A stretch of DNA of 64,000 nucleotides from Curvibacter sp. PD_MW3 (GCA_002633085.1 NSIV01000011.1:24001-88000); one strand, 5' to 3'; positions 18,855-28,059 are shown, numbered from the stretch's first letter. A program made the numbers and translations. Notes: generated from the letters alone by a model not told the origin.

Positions 18855-19511
18855 ATGATCCGCGTACTCATCGGCGACGACCACCGCATCGTGCGCGAAG
18901 GACTCAAGCAGGTGTTGGCCGATGCACCAGATGTGTGCGTTGTGGCCGAGGCGCCCAGCGGCCCGGAGGTGCTGGACCAGGTGCAGATGCAAGGCGGTGC
19001 CGGCGGATTGAACCTGGTGCTGCTCGACATCGCCTTGCCCGGCCTGGATGGCCTGGAAGTGCTGCAGGCATTGCGGCGCGAGCACCCGGCGCTGCCGGTG
19101 CTGATGCTCAGCACCTACCCGGAAAGCCAGTACGCGGTGCGCTGCATCAAGCTCGGCGCCGGCGGTTACCTCAACAAAAGCGCCGACCCCGACGACATGC
19201 TGGCCGCTGTGCGCAAGGTGGCGGCCGGCGGCCGTTACGTGACGCCGGCCACAGCCGAGGCGCTGGCGGCGGCCATCGGGGCGGCTGCCACAGGTGCCGG
19301 CGGGCTGGAGGCGCTGTCGCACCGCGAGCACCAGGTGTTCCGGCTGCTCACCGCCGGGCAGAGCGTGAGCGAAATTGGTGCGCAGCTCAAGCTGGCGCCC
19401 AACACGGTCAGCACCTACCGCGCCCGCATCCTGGAAAAAACCGGCGCCAAGAACGATGTGGAGCTGGCACTGTTTGCTGAACGGCATGGCCGCCGGCCAT
19501 CGGCAAGTTGA
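18855..19511 (+). CDS. NarL-type response regulator
   Basis: 218 residues: a receiver domain with phosphoacceptor Asp58 in LVLLDIALPGLDGLE, acidic pocket Asp8-Asp9, and Lys108; then a LuxR-type helix-turn-helix from about residue 148 (LSHREHQVFRLLTAGQSVSEIGAQLKLAPNTVSTYRARIL). The gene starts one base after the kinase stop. An 18-nt palindrome that could be its binding site lies 14 nt after its stop, in front of the substrate-binding-protein gene. It may therefore control the cyanate transporter, though this is inference. Confidence 0.92.
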   Translation: MIRVLIGDDHRIVREGLKQVLADAPDVCVVAEAPSGPEVLDQVQMQGGAGGLNLVLLDIALPGLDGLEVLQALRREHPALPVLMLSTYPESQYAVRCIKLGAGGYLNKSADPDDMLAAVRKVAAGGRYVTPATAEALAAAIGAAATGAGGLEALSHREHQVFRLLTAGQSVSEIGAQLKLAPNTVSTYRARILEKTGAKNDVELALFAERHGRRPSAS

Positions 19512-19525
19512 ATCTTGCGGGGTCG

Positions 19526-19543
19526 TGTAGGGCTGGCCCTACA
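19526..19543. promoter_or_regulatory. Perfect palindrome TGTAGGGCTGGCCCTACA, candidate response-regulator site
   Basis: Two 8-nt arms with a 2-nt centre, in the 137-nt gap between the response regulator and the cyanate-type ABC operon. The TAGGG/CCCTA arms resemble LuxR/NarL-type binding sites in general form. A short stem without a T-run makes a terminator unlikely. Confidence 0.55.
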
Positions 19544-19648
19544 TGGCGTCGTCGCAGCAGGCACGAACTGCGGTCTGGTGGGGCGGCTGGCCACAAACTG
19601 GCCCGACCTTTGCGTAAGACATGGCATCCCAACCCAGAAGGTGATGCC

Positions 19649-21052
19649 ATGACCCAGTACTTCGATCCCTATGACGCCGACCGCCCCCTGATGCTCAAGT
19701 GCAGCTGCGGCCGTGAGCACAGCGTGGCCGAGCACCAGCAGGAACTGGCGGCCGAGCAGGCCGTGACCGAACTCAAGCGCCGCAGCCTGACCTCCGAGTT
19801 CGAGGCCTACAGCAACGAATTCATCGAAGCCACCCTGGTCAAGGCGATCTTCCCGCAGGACGCAGTGCGCCGTCGCTTCCTGCGCGCGGTGGGGAAGGGC
19901 ACGGCCATGGCCGCCATTGCCAGCGTGCTGCCGGTGGCCAGCCTGCAGGCCATGGCGCAGGAGAAAGGTTCACTGGAGAAGAAGGACCTGAAGATCGGCT
20001 TCATCCCGATCACCTGCGCCACGCCGTTGATCATGGCGCACCCGCTGGGTTTCTACAAACAGCAGGGCTTGAATGTGGAGGTGACCAAGACTGCCGGCTG
20101 GGCGCTGATCCGCGACAAGATGATCAACAAGGAGTACGACGCCACGCACTTCCTGAGCCCCATGCCGCTGGCGATTTCCATGGGCCTGGGCTCCAACGCC
20201 ACGCCGATGAACGTGGCCACGATCCAGAACATCAACGGCCAGGCCATCACGCTGGCGCTCAAGCACAAGAACAACCGCGACCCGAAGAACTGGAAGGGAT
20301 TCAAGTTCGCCATTCCCTTCGAGTTCAGCATGCACAACTTCTTGCTGCGCTACTACCTTGCCGAAGCCGGCATCAACCCCGACACCGATGTGCAGATCCG
20401 CGTCGTGCCGCCGGCCGAGATGGTGGCCAACCTGCGCGCCGGCAACATCGACGGCTTCCTCGGCCCCGATCCGTTCAACCAGCGCGCGGTGTACGAGGAA
20501 GTTGGTTTCATCCACCTGCTGACCAAGGACTTGTGGAACGGCCACCCCTGCTGCGCCTTCGGCACCAGCACCGAGTTCATCCAGAAGAACCCCAACACCT
20601 TCGCCGCGCTCTACCGCGCCGTGCTGACCTCGGCCGCCATGGCGCGCGACCCGAAGAACCGCGAGCTGATCGCCAAGGTGATCGCGCCGGCGCAGTACCT
20701 CAACCAGCCCGAGGTGGTGCTCAACCAGGTGCTGACCGGCAAGTTCGCCGACGGCCTGGGCAACATCCAGAACGTGCCCGACCGTGCCGACTTCGATCCC
20801 ATGCCCTGGCAGAGCATGGCAGTGTGGATGCTCACGCAGATGCAGCGCTGGGGTTACATCAAGGGCGAGGTCAACTACAAGCAGATCGCCGAGAAGGTGT
20901 TCCTGCTGACCGACGCCAAGAAGCACATGAAGGCGCTGGAGCAGAAGGTGCCCGACGGCGCCTACCCGAAGTTCAAGATCATGGGCCGCGAGTTCGACGC
21001 CGCCAAGGCGGCCGAGTACGCCAAGAGCTTCCCGATCAGGAAGGTCGTGTGA
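19649..21052 (+). CDS. Nitrate/cyanate-type ABC transporter substrate-binding protein with N-terminal extension
   Basis: A 467-residue CmpA/NrtA-family binding protein. An unusual cytoplasmic-like extension of about 72 residues contains a CSCGREH motif (Cys18, Cys20, His24, His29). It is followed by RRRFLRAVG, a twin-arginine export signal (74-82), and its hydrophobic stretch, then the mature ligand-binding domain. The Tat signal implies export of a folded protein. Since cyanase follows in the same operon, cyanate is the likely ligand; nitrate or bicarbonate are alternatives. AGAAGGTG precedes the ATG. The extension is probably family-wide but its job is unknown to me. Confidence 0.88.
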   Translation: MTQYFDPYDADRPLMLKCSCGREHSVAEHQQELAAEQAVTELKRRSLTSEFEAYSNEFIEATLVKAIFPQDAVRRRFLRAVGKGTAMAAIASVLPVASLQAMAQEKGSLEKKDLKIGFIPITCATPLIMAHPLGFYKQQGLNVEVTKTAGWALIRDKMINKEYDATHFLSPMPLAISMGLGSNATPMNVATIQNINGQAITLALKHKNNRDPKNWKGFKFAIPFEFSMHNFLLRYYLAEAGINPDTDVQIRVVPPAEMVANLRAGNIDGFLGPDPFNQRAVYEEVGFIHLLTKDLWNGHPCCAFGTSTEFIQKNPNTFAALYRAVLTSAAMARDPKNRELIAKVIAPAQYLNQPEVVLNQVLTGKFADGLGNIQNVPDRADFDPMPWQSMAVWMLTQMQRWGYIKGEVNYKQIAEKVFLLTDAKKHMKALEQKVPDGAYPKFKIMGREFDAAKAAEYAKSFPIRKVV

Positions 21053-21053
21053 C

Positions 21054-21920
21054 ATGAACAGCGCACGTTCCCTTCAACTCAAGGCGGCCCTGCTGTCGGT
21101 GCTGATCCTGCTCTTGGTGCTGGGCATCTGGTACGTGGCTACCGCGTCCTCGGGCGCGGGCGGGGCGGCGGCCGGCTTGACGTCTGAGCAGATCGAGTAC
21201 GCCAAGATGATGGGCAAGGAGGTCGGCACGGCCAAAAGCAGCGGCTTCCCGACGCTGGGCCAGATGGGCAGCACGGTCTGGGGCCATCTGGCCAACCCGT
21301 TCTACGACAACGGCCCCAACGACAAGGGCATCGCCATCCAGCTGGGGTATTCGCTGGGCCGGGTCGGGCTGGGCTTCGGGCTGGCCTGCCTGGTGGCGAT
21401 TCCGCTCGGTTTCATCATCGGCATGTCGCCGCTGCTGCGCCGCGCCTTCGATCCCTTCATCCAGGTGCTCAAGCCCATCAGCCCGCTGGCCTGGATGCCG
21501 CTGGCGCTCTACACCATCAAGGACTCTTCGGTGTCGGGCATCTTCGTCATCTTCATCTGCTCGGTCTGGCCGATGCTGGTGAACACCGCCTTCGGCGTGG
21601 CCTCGGTCAAGCGCGACTGGCTCAACGTGGCCAGCACGCTGGAGGTCAACCCACTGCGCAAGGCTTTCCTCGTCATCCTGCCGGCGGCGGCGCCCACCAT
21701 CCTGACCGGCATGCGCATCAGCATGGGCATTGCCTGGCTGGTGATCGTGGCGGCCGAGATGCTGGTCGGCGGCACGGGCGTCGGCTACTTCGTCTGGAAC
21801 GAGTGGAACAACCTGTCGCTCACCAACGTGATCTTTGCCATCCTGGTGATCGGTGTGGTCGGCATGCTGCTCGACCTGGCGTTCGGCCAATTGCAGAAGG
21901 CGGTGACCTATGTGGAGTGA
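21054..21920 (+). CDS. Nitrate/cyanate-type ABC transporter permease
   Basis: 288 residues with an N-terminal membrane anchor and five or six further helices; the BPD_transp_1 EAA-type loop is seen in VASTLEVNPLRKAFLVILPAAAPTILTGMR, which contacts the ATPase. It matches NrtB/CmpB. The gene starts 1 nt after the binding-protein stop and its end overlaps the ATPase start, so the three are one operon. Confidence 0.93.
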   Translation: MNSARSLQLKAALLSVLILLLVLGIWYVATASSGAGGAAAGLTSEQIEYAKMMGKEVGTAKSSGFPTLGQMGSTVWGHLANPFYDNGPNDKGIAIQLGYSLGRVGLGFGLACLVAIPLGFIIGMSPLLRRAFDPFIQVLKPISPLAWMPLALYTIKDSSVSGIFVIFICSVWPMLVNTAFGVASVKRDWLNVASTLEVNPLRKAFLVILPAAAPTILTGMRISMGIAWLVIVAAEMLVGGTGVGYFVWNEWNNLSLTNVIFAILVIGVVGMLLDLAFGQLQKAVTYVE

Positions 21921-22782
21921 AGTTCCCTCGCGCGTCGCCACACCTGTGGCCATTGCACCTACCTCGCCGCAACGAAAGGTTCCCACCGTGGACGGTTTCC
22001 TCAGAATCGAACAGCTCAGCAAGGCCTACCAGTCCGACAAGCCGGTGTTTGCCGACGTCTCGTTCACGCTCGAGCGCGGCGAGTTCGTCTGCATCATCGG
22101 CCATTCCGGCTGCGGCAAGACCACCATCCTTAACGTGCTGGCCGGGCTCGACACCGCCAGCAGCGGCCACGTCTTCATGGACGGGCGCGAGGTGGCCGGC
22201 CCCAGCCTGGAGCGCGGTGTGGTGTTCCAGGGCCATGCGCTCATGCCCTGGCTCACGGTGCGCCAGAACATCGCCTTTGCCGTCAAGTCGCGCTGGCCCG
22301 AATGGCCGGCGGCCAAGATCAACGTGCAGGTGGAGAAGTTCGTTGCCATGGTGGGGCTGTCGCATGCCATCGACAAGAAGCCCAGCCAGCTCTCGGGTGG
22401 CATGAAGCAGCGCGTCGGCATTGCACGCGCCTTCTCCATCCAACCCAAGATGCTGCTGCTCGACGAGCCTTTCGGCGCGCTCGATGCGCTGACGCGCGGC
22501 ACCATCCAGGACGAGTTGATGACCATCGTGCGGCAGACGCAGCAGACCGTCTTCATGATCACGCACGACGTGGACGAAGCCATCCTGCTGGCCGACCGCA
22601 TCCTGCTCATGAGCAACGGCAGCGAGACCGCCACTGGCTACGTGCCCGGCGGTATCGCCGAAGTGGTGGTCAACCCGCTGCCGCGCGAACGCACGCGCGC
22701 CGGCCTGCACCATCTGGACGGCTACTACGAACTGCGCAACCACATCGTCGACTTCCTGGTCACGCGCGCCGTGGCGCACTGA
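21910..22782 (+). CDS. Nitrate/cyanate-type ABC transporter ATP-binding protein
   Basis: 290 residues with Walker A GHSGCGKTT, the ABC signature LSGGMKQR, and Walker B MLLLDEPFGALD, matching NrtD/CmpD. It drives uptake through the adjacent permease. The ATG overlaps the permease stop by 11 nt. A GTG 26 codons later, after a poorly conserved low-complexity leader, is an alternative start that would fit shorter family members. The cyanase gene follows after 40 nt. Confidence 0.92.
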   Translation: MWSEVPSRVATPVAIAPTSPQRKVPTVDGFLRIEQLSKAYQSDKPVFADVSFTLERGEFVCIIGHSGCGKTTILNVLAGLDTASSGHVFMDGREVAGPSLERGVVFQGHALMPWLTVRQNIAFAVKSRWPEWPAAKINVQVEKFVAMVGLSHAIDKKPSQLSGGMKQRVGIARAFSIQPKMLLLDEPFGALDALTRGTIQDELMTIVRQTQQTVFMITHDVDEAILLADRILLMSNGSETATGYVPGGIAEVVVNPLPRERTRAGLHHLDGYYELRNHIVDFLVTRAVAH

Positions 22783-22822
22783 GATCCATCCTTTCAACCT
22801 TTTACTCAACAACGGAGCCAAC

Positions 22823-23266
22823 ATGAACCGCAACGACGTTACCGAAAAAATCATCGCCACCAAAGTGTCCAAGGGCCTGAAGTGGGAAGACGTGGCCAAA
22901 AAGGTCGGCCTCTCCAAGGAGTGGGTCACCGCCGGCTGCCTGGGCCAGATGACCTTTGACGAGAAACAGTCCAAGATCCTGGGCAAGATCTTCGGCCTCA
23001 ACGCCGAGGAACAGAAGTGGCTGCAGGTCGTGCCCTACAAGGGCTCGCTGCCCACGCCGGTGCCGACTGACCCGCTGATCTACCGCTGGTACGAAATCGT
23101 CAGCGTCTACGGCTCCACCATCAAGGAGCTGATCCACGAGGAGTTTGGCGACGGCATCATGAGCGCCATCGACTTCAGCATGGACATCGTGCGCCAGCCC
23201 GACCCCAAGGGGGACCGCGTCAACGTCGTGCTGTCGGGCAAGTTCCTGCCCTACAAGCAGTACTGA
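22823..23266 (+). CDS. cynS: Cyanase (cyanate hydratase)
   Basis: Converts cyanate and bicarbonate to ammonia and CO2, detoxifying cyanate and supplying nitrogen. The 147-residue protein keeps the catalytic triad: Arg88 and Glu91 in IYRWYEIV and Ser114 in DGIMSAIDF. The N-terminal helix-turn-helix-like domain and the C-terminal LSGKFLPYKQY dimer strand are typical. It works as a cytoplasmic decamer. CGGAG precedes the ATG. As the last gene of the transporter operon it identifies cyanate as the probable transported substrate. Confidence 0.97.
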   Translation: MNRNDVTEKIIATKVSKGLKWEDVAKKVGLSKEWVTAGCLGQMTFDEKQSKILGKIFGLNAEEQKWLQVVPYKGSLPTPVPTDPLIYRWYEIVSVYGSTIKELIHEEFGDGIMSAIDFSMDIVRQPDPKGDRVNVVLSGKFLPYKQY

Positions 23267-23321
23267 GCAGTACACCCTGGCAGGGCTTGGCCCTCCCGCC
23301 TTGGCCAGGTTGCCACGCTGC

Positions 23322-23927
23322 TCAGTGCGGCGTGCTTTTGGCCGCCGATGTGCGTTGGGTGGCGCTGGTCTGCAGTGACTTCAGGATGCGTTCCAGCGAC
23401 TGCAGCGCCGCATCGGGTGCCTGGTCGAACTGGGCCCGGATGATGGCGCCGTCCACCGCGAGCGCGATGGCCTGGGCGTCCCGGTCGCGCTGTTTCGACG
23501 GGGGCAGCAGCGTCGTTATGGCGGCCAGCATGTCCTGCTTGTGGCGTTGCGAGATCGCGATCACCTCGGGCAGCGTGCTGCCCAGCTCGCCAACGCTGTT
23601 GATGAAGGCGCAGCCGCGGAAGTCCTCCGCCCCGAACCACTCGGCGAGTGCCGGCACCAGCGCCTTCAGGCCTTTGCCCTTGCGCTGCAAGGCGTCGGTG
23701 AACCAGGCCATCCAACGCTGATGCCGGTATTCCAGGAACGCGAGGATGAGGTCGTTCTTGCTCGGGAAGTGCCGGTAGAAGGTGACCTTCGTGACGCCGG
23801 ATGCCGCGATCACACGGTCGATGCCCGTCGCCCGGATGCCTTCGCGGTAGAACAGGTCATGCGCGGTCAGCAGGATGCGCTCGCGGGCGGAGAGGTTCTG
23901 GATGTCGGTGGGCTCGGTCAGGTGCAT
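23322..23927 (-). CDS. TetR family repressor
   Basis: 201 residues with an N-terminal TetR helix-turn-helix (RERILLTAHDLFYREGIRATGIDRVIAASGVTKVTFYRHFPSKNDL) and a helical ligand-binding C-terminal domain containing FRGCAFINSVGELG, reminiscent of the AcrR/QacR-like group that controls NTF2-like or oxidoreductase genes. It is divergent from the DUF1348 gene; two palindromic operators in the 87-nt gap suggest that it represses both itself and its neighbour. The inducer is unknown. Confidence 0.92.
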   Translation of the reverse strand: MHLTEPTDIQNLSARERILLTAHDLFYREGIRATGIDRVIAASGVTKVTFYRHFPSKNDLILAFLEYRHQRWMAWFTDALQRKGKGLKALVPALAEWFGAEDFRGCAFINSVGELGSTLPEVIAISQRHKQDMLAAITTLLPPSKQRDRDAQAIALAVDGAIIRAQFDQAPDAALQSLERILKSLQTSATQRTSAAKSTPH

Positions 23928-23936
23928 GGGGGGATT

Positions 23937-23993
23937 GTAGACAGGTCTGTCTACTTTGGGTAGACTGCAGTATGTAGACAGATCTGTCTACAT
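23937..23993. promoter_or_regulatory. Two palindromic operators between tetR and DUF1348 genes
   Basis: GTAGACAGGTCTGTCTAC (23937-23954) has 8-nt arms and is nearly the same as GTAGACAGATCTGTCTAC (23974-23991), whose symmetry extends to 22 bp (23972-23993). Their centres are 37 nt apart, and each lies beside one of the two divergent starts. This is a typical TetR arrangement. Confidence 0.85.
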
Positions 23994-24014
23994 CAACACA
24001 CCAAGGAATCAAAC

Positions 24015-24482
24015 ATGGAAACCAAACCGCCGCTGCCACCCTTTACGCTTGAGACCGCTGCGCAAAAAGTGCGCCTGGCCGAGGACGCCTGGAACTCGCG
24101 CGACCCCGCCCGGGTGGTGCAGGTCTATACCGAAGACACGCGCTGGCGCAACCGCGCCGAGTTCCCGGTCGGGCGCGAGCAGGTGCGCCAGTTCCTGGAG
24201 CGCAAGTGGGTGCGTGAGCTGGACTACCGGCTGATCAAGGAGTTGTGGGCCTGCAGTGGCAACCGCATTGCGGTGCGTTTTGCCTACGAGTGGCGCGACG
24301 ACGCCGGCCAGTGGTTCCGTTCCTACGGCAACGAGAACTGGGAGTTCAACGAGCAGGGTTTCATGCAGCGGCGCTTTGCCAGCATCAACGACCTGCCGAT
24401 CAAAGCCGAAGAGCGCAAGTTCTTCTGGCCCTTGGGGCGCCGCCCGGACGACCATCCGGGCCTGAGCGATCTGAGACTGTGA
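24015..24482 (+). CDS. DUF1348 / NTF2-like protein
   Basis: 155 residues in the SnoaL/NTF2-like fold, matching DUF1348: [33 protein letters not shown] at the start and the [30 protein letters not shown] middle, ending in a Pro/Trp-rich tail. It has a conical hydrophobic pocket in relatives and no assigned reaction. AAGGAA lies 7 nt before ATG. It is controlled by the divergent TetR through two palindromic sites, so it probably responds to a small organic inducer. Confidence 0.9.
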   Translation: METKPPLPPFTLETAAQKVRLAEDAWNSRDPARVVQVYTEDTRWRNRAEFPVGREQVRQFLERKWVRELDYRLIKELWACSGNRIAVRFAYEWRDDAGQWFRSYGNENWEFNEQGFMQRRFASINDLPIKAEERKFFWPLGRRPDDHPGLSDLRL

Positions 24483-24494
24483 GACCAGCTTGAA

Positions 24495-24548
24495 AAACCA
24501 AAGGCCTGGCGGCACCTCGGCTTCTACAAGCGGGGTGCCCCAGGCCTT
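24495..24548 (-). terminator. Rho-independent terminator of infA
   Basis: AAGGCCTGG-(C)-GGCACC pairs with GGTGCC-CCAGGCCTT, a 15-bp stem with one bulged C and a 17-nt loop. In the leftward direction it is followed by TGGTTTTTC, giving a proper T-run. It lies between the convergent ends of infA and the DUF1348 gene. Confidence 0.82.
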
Positions 24549-24567
24549 GACCTTGGTGAGCGCTGGC

Positions 24568-24831
24568 TCAGCGTGCCGGCGGGCGGCGCGGCGCCATGGC
24601 GGGGCCGCGGCCTTCCAGGTGGCGGAACTTGATGCGGCCCTTGCTCAGGTCATAGGGCGACAGCTCGAGCGACACCTTGTCGCCGGCCAGGATGCGGATG
24701 TGGTTCTTGCGCATCTTGCCGGCGGAATAGGCGATCAGCTCATGGCCGTTTTCCAGCACCACGCGAAAACGCGTGTCGGGCAGGACTTCCGTGACGACGC
24801 CGGCCATCTCAATCAATTCTTCCTTTGCCAT
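24568..24831 (-). CDS. infA: Translation initiation factor IF-1
   Basis: An 87-residue S1/OB-fold protein that binds the ribosomal A site with IF-2 and IF-3. [29 protein letters not shown] and [18 protein letters not shown] are the family signature. It carries a basic proline-rich tail ([10 protein letters not shown]) beyond the usual 72 residues, seen in several betaproteobacteria. AGGAG precedes ATG. A long gap lies upstream, and a hairpin terminator follows. Confidence 0.95.
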   Translation of the reverse strand: MAKEELIEMAGVVTEVLPDTRFRVVLENGHELIAYSAGKMRKNHIRILAGDKVSLELSPYDLSKGRIKFRHLEGRGPAMAPRRPPAR

Positions 24832-25348
24832 GTTGGTACTCCTGTGTCAGTTGGGTTGATGGGCCGGGGCGCGCGTCGTGTCGCGCACCCCGTTCAGGCC
24901 TTGCCCGATCGCGTCGTGTGCGGCGGCCTGGTCAGTGGGGAAATCGGGAATGAAGCGCATCACCCGGCATGGGCCGAGCATGATGGGCGAAGCATGAGAA
25001 ACCGTGTTGTGTTGAACCATGAGCAAACAAACCGGTCCGGGCGCTGAGCGCTCAGCGGACGAATAAGCAGTTGGCACGCACCTGTGCCGGTGGGGTCCGA
25101 CTGATCACCCTGTGGACCTGCGCTGAAGCACTGGTACAGGGCACGCGTCACAGCAGGGACGACGTGTAGAGCAGCAGGGAATCAAAACCTGCCGAATCGA
25201 GAGAAGGGTGGCAGGGGCGCTCAGGCGGGGCTGGACTGGCGGCCCCTCTGCCGGGGCGCACGCGTCGTGCCTGAAAGCATGGACGCACACAGTCGCTTGA
25301 AACGTTGAATAACTGTAACACGTTTACCCCCAACAGGGCCGGCCCGTG
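24832..25348. other. Long gap between infA and slyX
   Basis: About 517 nt with no gene I can support. One leftward frame (24847-25077) has no ribosome site and an arbitrary composition. There is a weak dyad AAACGT / ACGTTT near 25297-25325. The region may hold the infA promoter, an sRNA, or an untranslated leader. Confidence 0.4.
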
Positions 25349-25567
25349 TCAGTAGTGCGGCGGCAGCTCATCGCGCAGATTGCGCTGCCCGACCTGGCCG
25401 CCTTCGGGCTGTTGCCGGCGCAGCTCGACCACTTCGCGCAGCAGCAGATCCAGCTGTTGTTGTTGGCGAAAGACGGTCTGGTTCAGCTGGTCCAGCAGGT
25501 CTTCGGCGTAGCTGGCCTTGATCTCCAGTTCGGTCAGGCGGGCATCGGTGTCGTGCGCTTGGTTCAT
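25349..25567 (-). CDS. slyX: SlyX-like protein
   Basis: A 72-residue coiled-coil protein, DTDARLTELEIKASYAEDLLDQLNQTVFRQQQQLD..LL, matching SlyX, with the typical tail LRDELPPHY. Function is unknown; the family often sits near peptidyl-prolyl isomerase genes, but none is seen here. It may be a small structural or regulatory coiled coil. Confidence 0.9.
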   Translation of the reverse strand: MNQAHDTDARLTELEIKASYAEDLLDQLNQTVFRQQQQLDLLLREVVELRRQQPEGGQVGQRNLRDELPPHY

Positions 25568-25601
25568 GCCCGTATTGGACCCGAAAACCAGGCGCAGGGC
25601 A

Positions 25602-26861
25602 TCAATGCAGCGTCAGCGGCAATGACGTTGTCTTGACGCGCACCATGGCCGGCCGGTTTTCATACGGCAGCGGCGCGCGGCCACAGATGTCGGCGGCAAT
25701 GGTGCGGGCCTGGCGCGCGATGGGTTCGATGTAGCGGCTGGCCTGGCCCCCGATGGTGATGCAGTCGCCCAGGGCGTGGATGTGCGGGTCGCTGGTGCGC
25801 AGCGTGTCGGGCGCCACAGCAATGCCGTTTTGCCAAGCCAGGCCGGCGCCCTGCGCCAGCCGGCCGGGTGTCTGCAGGCCGGTGGCGGCAATCACCTGGT
25901 CGGCGGCAAAGCGCTGGCCACATTCGGTCGTCACGCGATAGCGCCCTTGCAGCTTTTCCACGCTGGCCACGCACACGCCGCCGACAAAACGGAGCGGCAA
26001 GTCCTGCCAGGCCTGCAGCACCTGCGCGCCGGCCTGCTCGGCGTGCCAGCGCGCCAGCGGCTCAGTCTGCACGTCCAGCAGCGTGACGCGGTGGCCGCCC
26101 AGCGCCAGGTCGTTGGCCAGCTCGCTGCCCACCAGACCGGCGCCGACGATCAGCACGTCCTTCGGTGTGTCGCCGAGCGCGGCGCGCAGTTGCAAGTAGG
26201 CCCCGAGGTGGTTGACGCGCCAGCACAGTGCGGCCGGCAGGCTGGGCGGCAGCGCCGGCTGTGCGCCGTGCGCCAGCACCAACTGGTCGTAGCGCAGCGT
26301 GCCGCGTGTGGTGCGCAGTTGCTGCGTGTCGGCGCAGATGCGGATGGCATGGGTGTGCGCCAGCAGGCGCACGTTCAGACGCTGTGCCGCGGCGACCCCG
26401 GTCTCACGCACCAGCTTCTGCGTTTCCAACTGCCGTGCCACCGCCACCGACAGCAGTGGCTTGTCGTACACGTCACCGGCGCAGGCCGTCACCAGGGTGA
26501 TGGGCAGCGCGGCATCCAGGGCGCGCAGCGTTTCGGCCAGCTGCCAGCCGGCGCGGCCGGCACCGACGATGACCACGCCCGGCGTCTGGCGCGCGGCGAT
26601 GGTTGACGTGGGTGCACAGCGGGCCTGCGCCTGCAGCGCGGCCAGGTCCGGCGGGGTGTAGGGCGCGAAGTCGGCCTTGGTCACACCGCACAGCGGGCAG
26701 GCCCAGTCGTCCGGGATGTCATTGAAGCGTGTGCCGGCGGGCAGGCCGCTGTCGGGGTCGCCGTCGGCCTCGTTGTAGATGTAGCCGCAGGCGTTGCAGA
26801 TGTACTGCTGCCATGGCGCGAGGCTTTGAATGGCCTCGGCAATCGGGGTGAGCGTGGTCAT
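25602..26861 (-). CDS. Rubredoxin fused to FAD-dependent pyridine nucleotide-disulfide oxidoreductase
   Basis: 419 residues. An N-terminal rubredoxin has Cys22, Cys25, Cys55 and Cys58 in [10 protein letters not shown] and WACPLCGV, which bind one iron. It is followed by a rubredoxin-reductase-like flavoprotein with the FAD motif GAGRAG (100-105) and the NAD(P) motif [19 protein letters not shown]. Reducing power therefore passes from NAD(P)H to FAD to rubredoxin within one chain. It overlaps by four bases (ATGA) the stop of an acyl-CoA-dehydrogenase-like gene and probably supplies it or another oxygenase with electrons. Confidence 0.9.
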   Translation of the reverse strand: MTTLTPIAEAIQSLAPWQQYICNACGYIYNEADGDPDSGLPAGTRFNDIPDDWACPLCGVTKADFAPYTPPDLAALQAQARCAPTSTIAARQTPGVVIVGAGRAGWQLAETLRALDAALPITLVTACAGDVYDKPLLSVAVARQLETQKLVRETGVAAAQRLNVRLLAHTHAIRICADTQQLRTTRGTLRYDQLVLAHGAQPALPPSLPAALCWRVNHLGAYLQLRAALGDTPKDVLIVGAGLVGSELANDLALGGHRVTLLDVQTEPLARWHAEQAGAQVLQAWQDLPLRFVGGVCVASVEKLQGRYRVTTECGQRFAADQVIAATGLQTPGRLAQGAGLAWQNGIAVAPDTLRTSDPHIHALGDCITIGGQASRYIEPIARQARTIAADICGRAPLPYENRPAMVRVKTTSLPLTLH

Positions 26862-28015
26862 GCCGGCAGCTCCTCGGCGCTCAGGCGCGCCATTTCCTTG
26901 CGCAGGTGTTTGATGGCCGGCGTGACGATGGCCACGAAGTGTGACTCGCGCACGCGGCGCTGCACGTCCGAGCTCATCAGGTAACCACGTGCGCCCTGGT
27001 GCATCAGGGCCGATTGCGCGGCGCGCAGGCAGAGTTCGGCACCGTGCGCGCGGGCATCGAGCACGTCGATGAAGAATTCGGTCGATGGCTCGAACGGCGT
27101 CTCGGCCAGCTTCATCACGCGCGCCGTTAGCGCATCGAGCTCGGCCTGCAGCGTGGCGGGGCGGTCTTCCAGGAACTGGTTGACGTGGCCCAGCTGCGGC
27201 TCCACCGCCCACATGGAGTCGATGGCGCCTTGCGTGATGCCCACCGCCATGCCGCACTGGAGCATGACGAAGGCGGCGCGAATGCGTGCGATATAGGGTT
27301 TGGCCGGGTCGGCCATGATCTCGTCGGCACCGATGAACAGGTCCTTCACGCGCACGGCGTAGGTGCCGGTGCCTTCCATGGCCGAGAAGCTGGGGCACTC
27401 GCGCAGCTCCACGCCAGGGGCGTCGCAGCGCAGCAGGAACATCACCTCTTTGTTCAACGGCTGCTGTGCTTCGTCCATCACCGCGGCAATGGCGCCGAAG
27501 TAATGGTCCGGCCCCAGGTTGCTGACCCAGGGCAGCGTGCCGTTGACCAGGTAGCCGCCCGCCACCGGGGTGGCTTTGAGCAGCAGGCTTTCGATCTGCG
27601 CATAGCTTTTCATTGGGTTGGACAGTGCGGTGCCGCCCAAGCCGACGCCGTTGGCGTGTTCCATCAGCGCCTCGCCCATCAGCGCCGGGTTGCCCGACTG
27701 CTGCATGTACAGGCCGCACACCGCCTGGCACCACATCATGAAGCCGGTGGCGCCGCACACACGCGACACCTCGGCCATGGCCTGGATCGCCAGCGCGTAG
27801 CTGCCTGGGCCGGCGTGAGCGTCCAGGTGCGCGCTCATGGCGCCCAGTGCTGCGAGCTGCTGCAGCACCGCAGCCGGATAGTGGCCTTGGCGGTCGATGG
27901 CCTCCACCTGCTGCTGCAGCGGCCCCTGCGCCACCGCGCGCACGGCGGCCAGCAGGGCGTCGCCGGACAGCGGCGGCAGGCTGGTGACTTCACGGGGCAG
28001 GTCGGCGGCATTCAT
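26858..28015 (-). CDS. Acyl-CoA dehydrogenase-like flavoprotein
   Basis: 385 residues in the acyl-CoA dehydrogenase fold, with the helical N-terminal domain, the beta-domain segment [39 protein letters not shown], and the C-terminal four-helix region with [14 protein letters not shown]. The normal catalytic glutamate cannot be assigned with confidence. Relatives outside beta-oxidation include flavin monooxygenases such as SfnB, DszC and DbtC, which act on organosulfur compounds with reduced flavin. The adjoining reductase, OsmC and rhodanese genes make a sulfur-linked monooxygenase plausible, but this is inference. Confidence 0.85.
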   Translation of the reverse strand: MNAADLPREVTSLPPLSGDALLAAVRAVAQGPLQQQVEAIDRQGHYPAAVLQQLAALGAMSAHLDAHAGPGSYALAIQAMAEVSRVCGATGFMMWCQAVCGLYMQQSGNPALMGEALMEHANGVGLGGTALSNPMKSYAQIESLLLKATPVAGGYLVNGTLPWVSNLGPDHYFGAIAAVMDEAQQPLNKEVMFLLRCDAPGVELRECPSFSAMEGTGTYAVRVKDLFIGADEIMADPAKPYIARIRAAFVMLQCGMAVGITQGAIDSMWAVEPQLGHVNQFLEDRPATLQAELDALTARVMKLAETPFEPSTEFFIDVLDARAHGAELCLRAAQSALMHQGARGYLMSSDVQRRVRESHFVAIVTPAIKHLRKEMARLSAEELPA

Positions 28016-28059
28016 GCAGGACTCCTCAGTTGGCAGCAGGTGGAATTCGGGGCGGGCGT

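Noticed and set aside
19526..19543. Terminator after the response regulator
   Set aside because: The symmetrical arms leave only 2-4 nt for a loop and there is no T-run, so an operator fits better.
24847..25077. A 76-residue minus-strand frame upstream of infA
   Set aside because: No ribosome site and no recognisable pattern. Kept only as part of the gap description.
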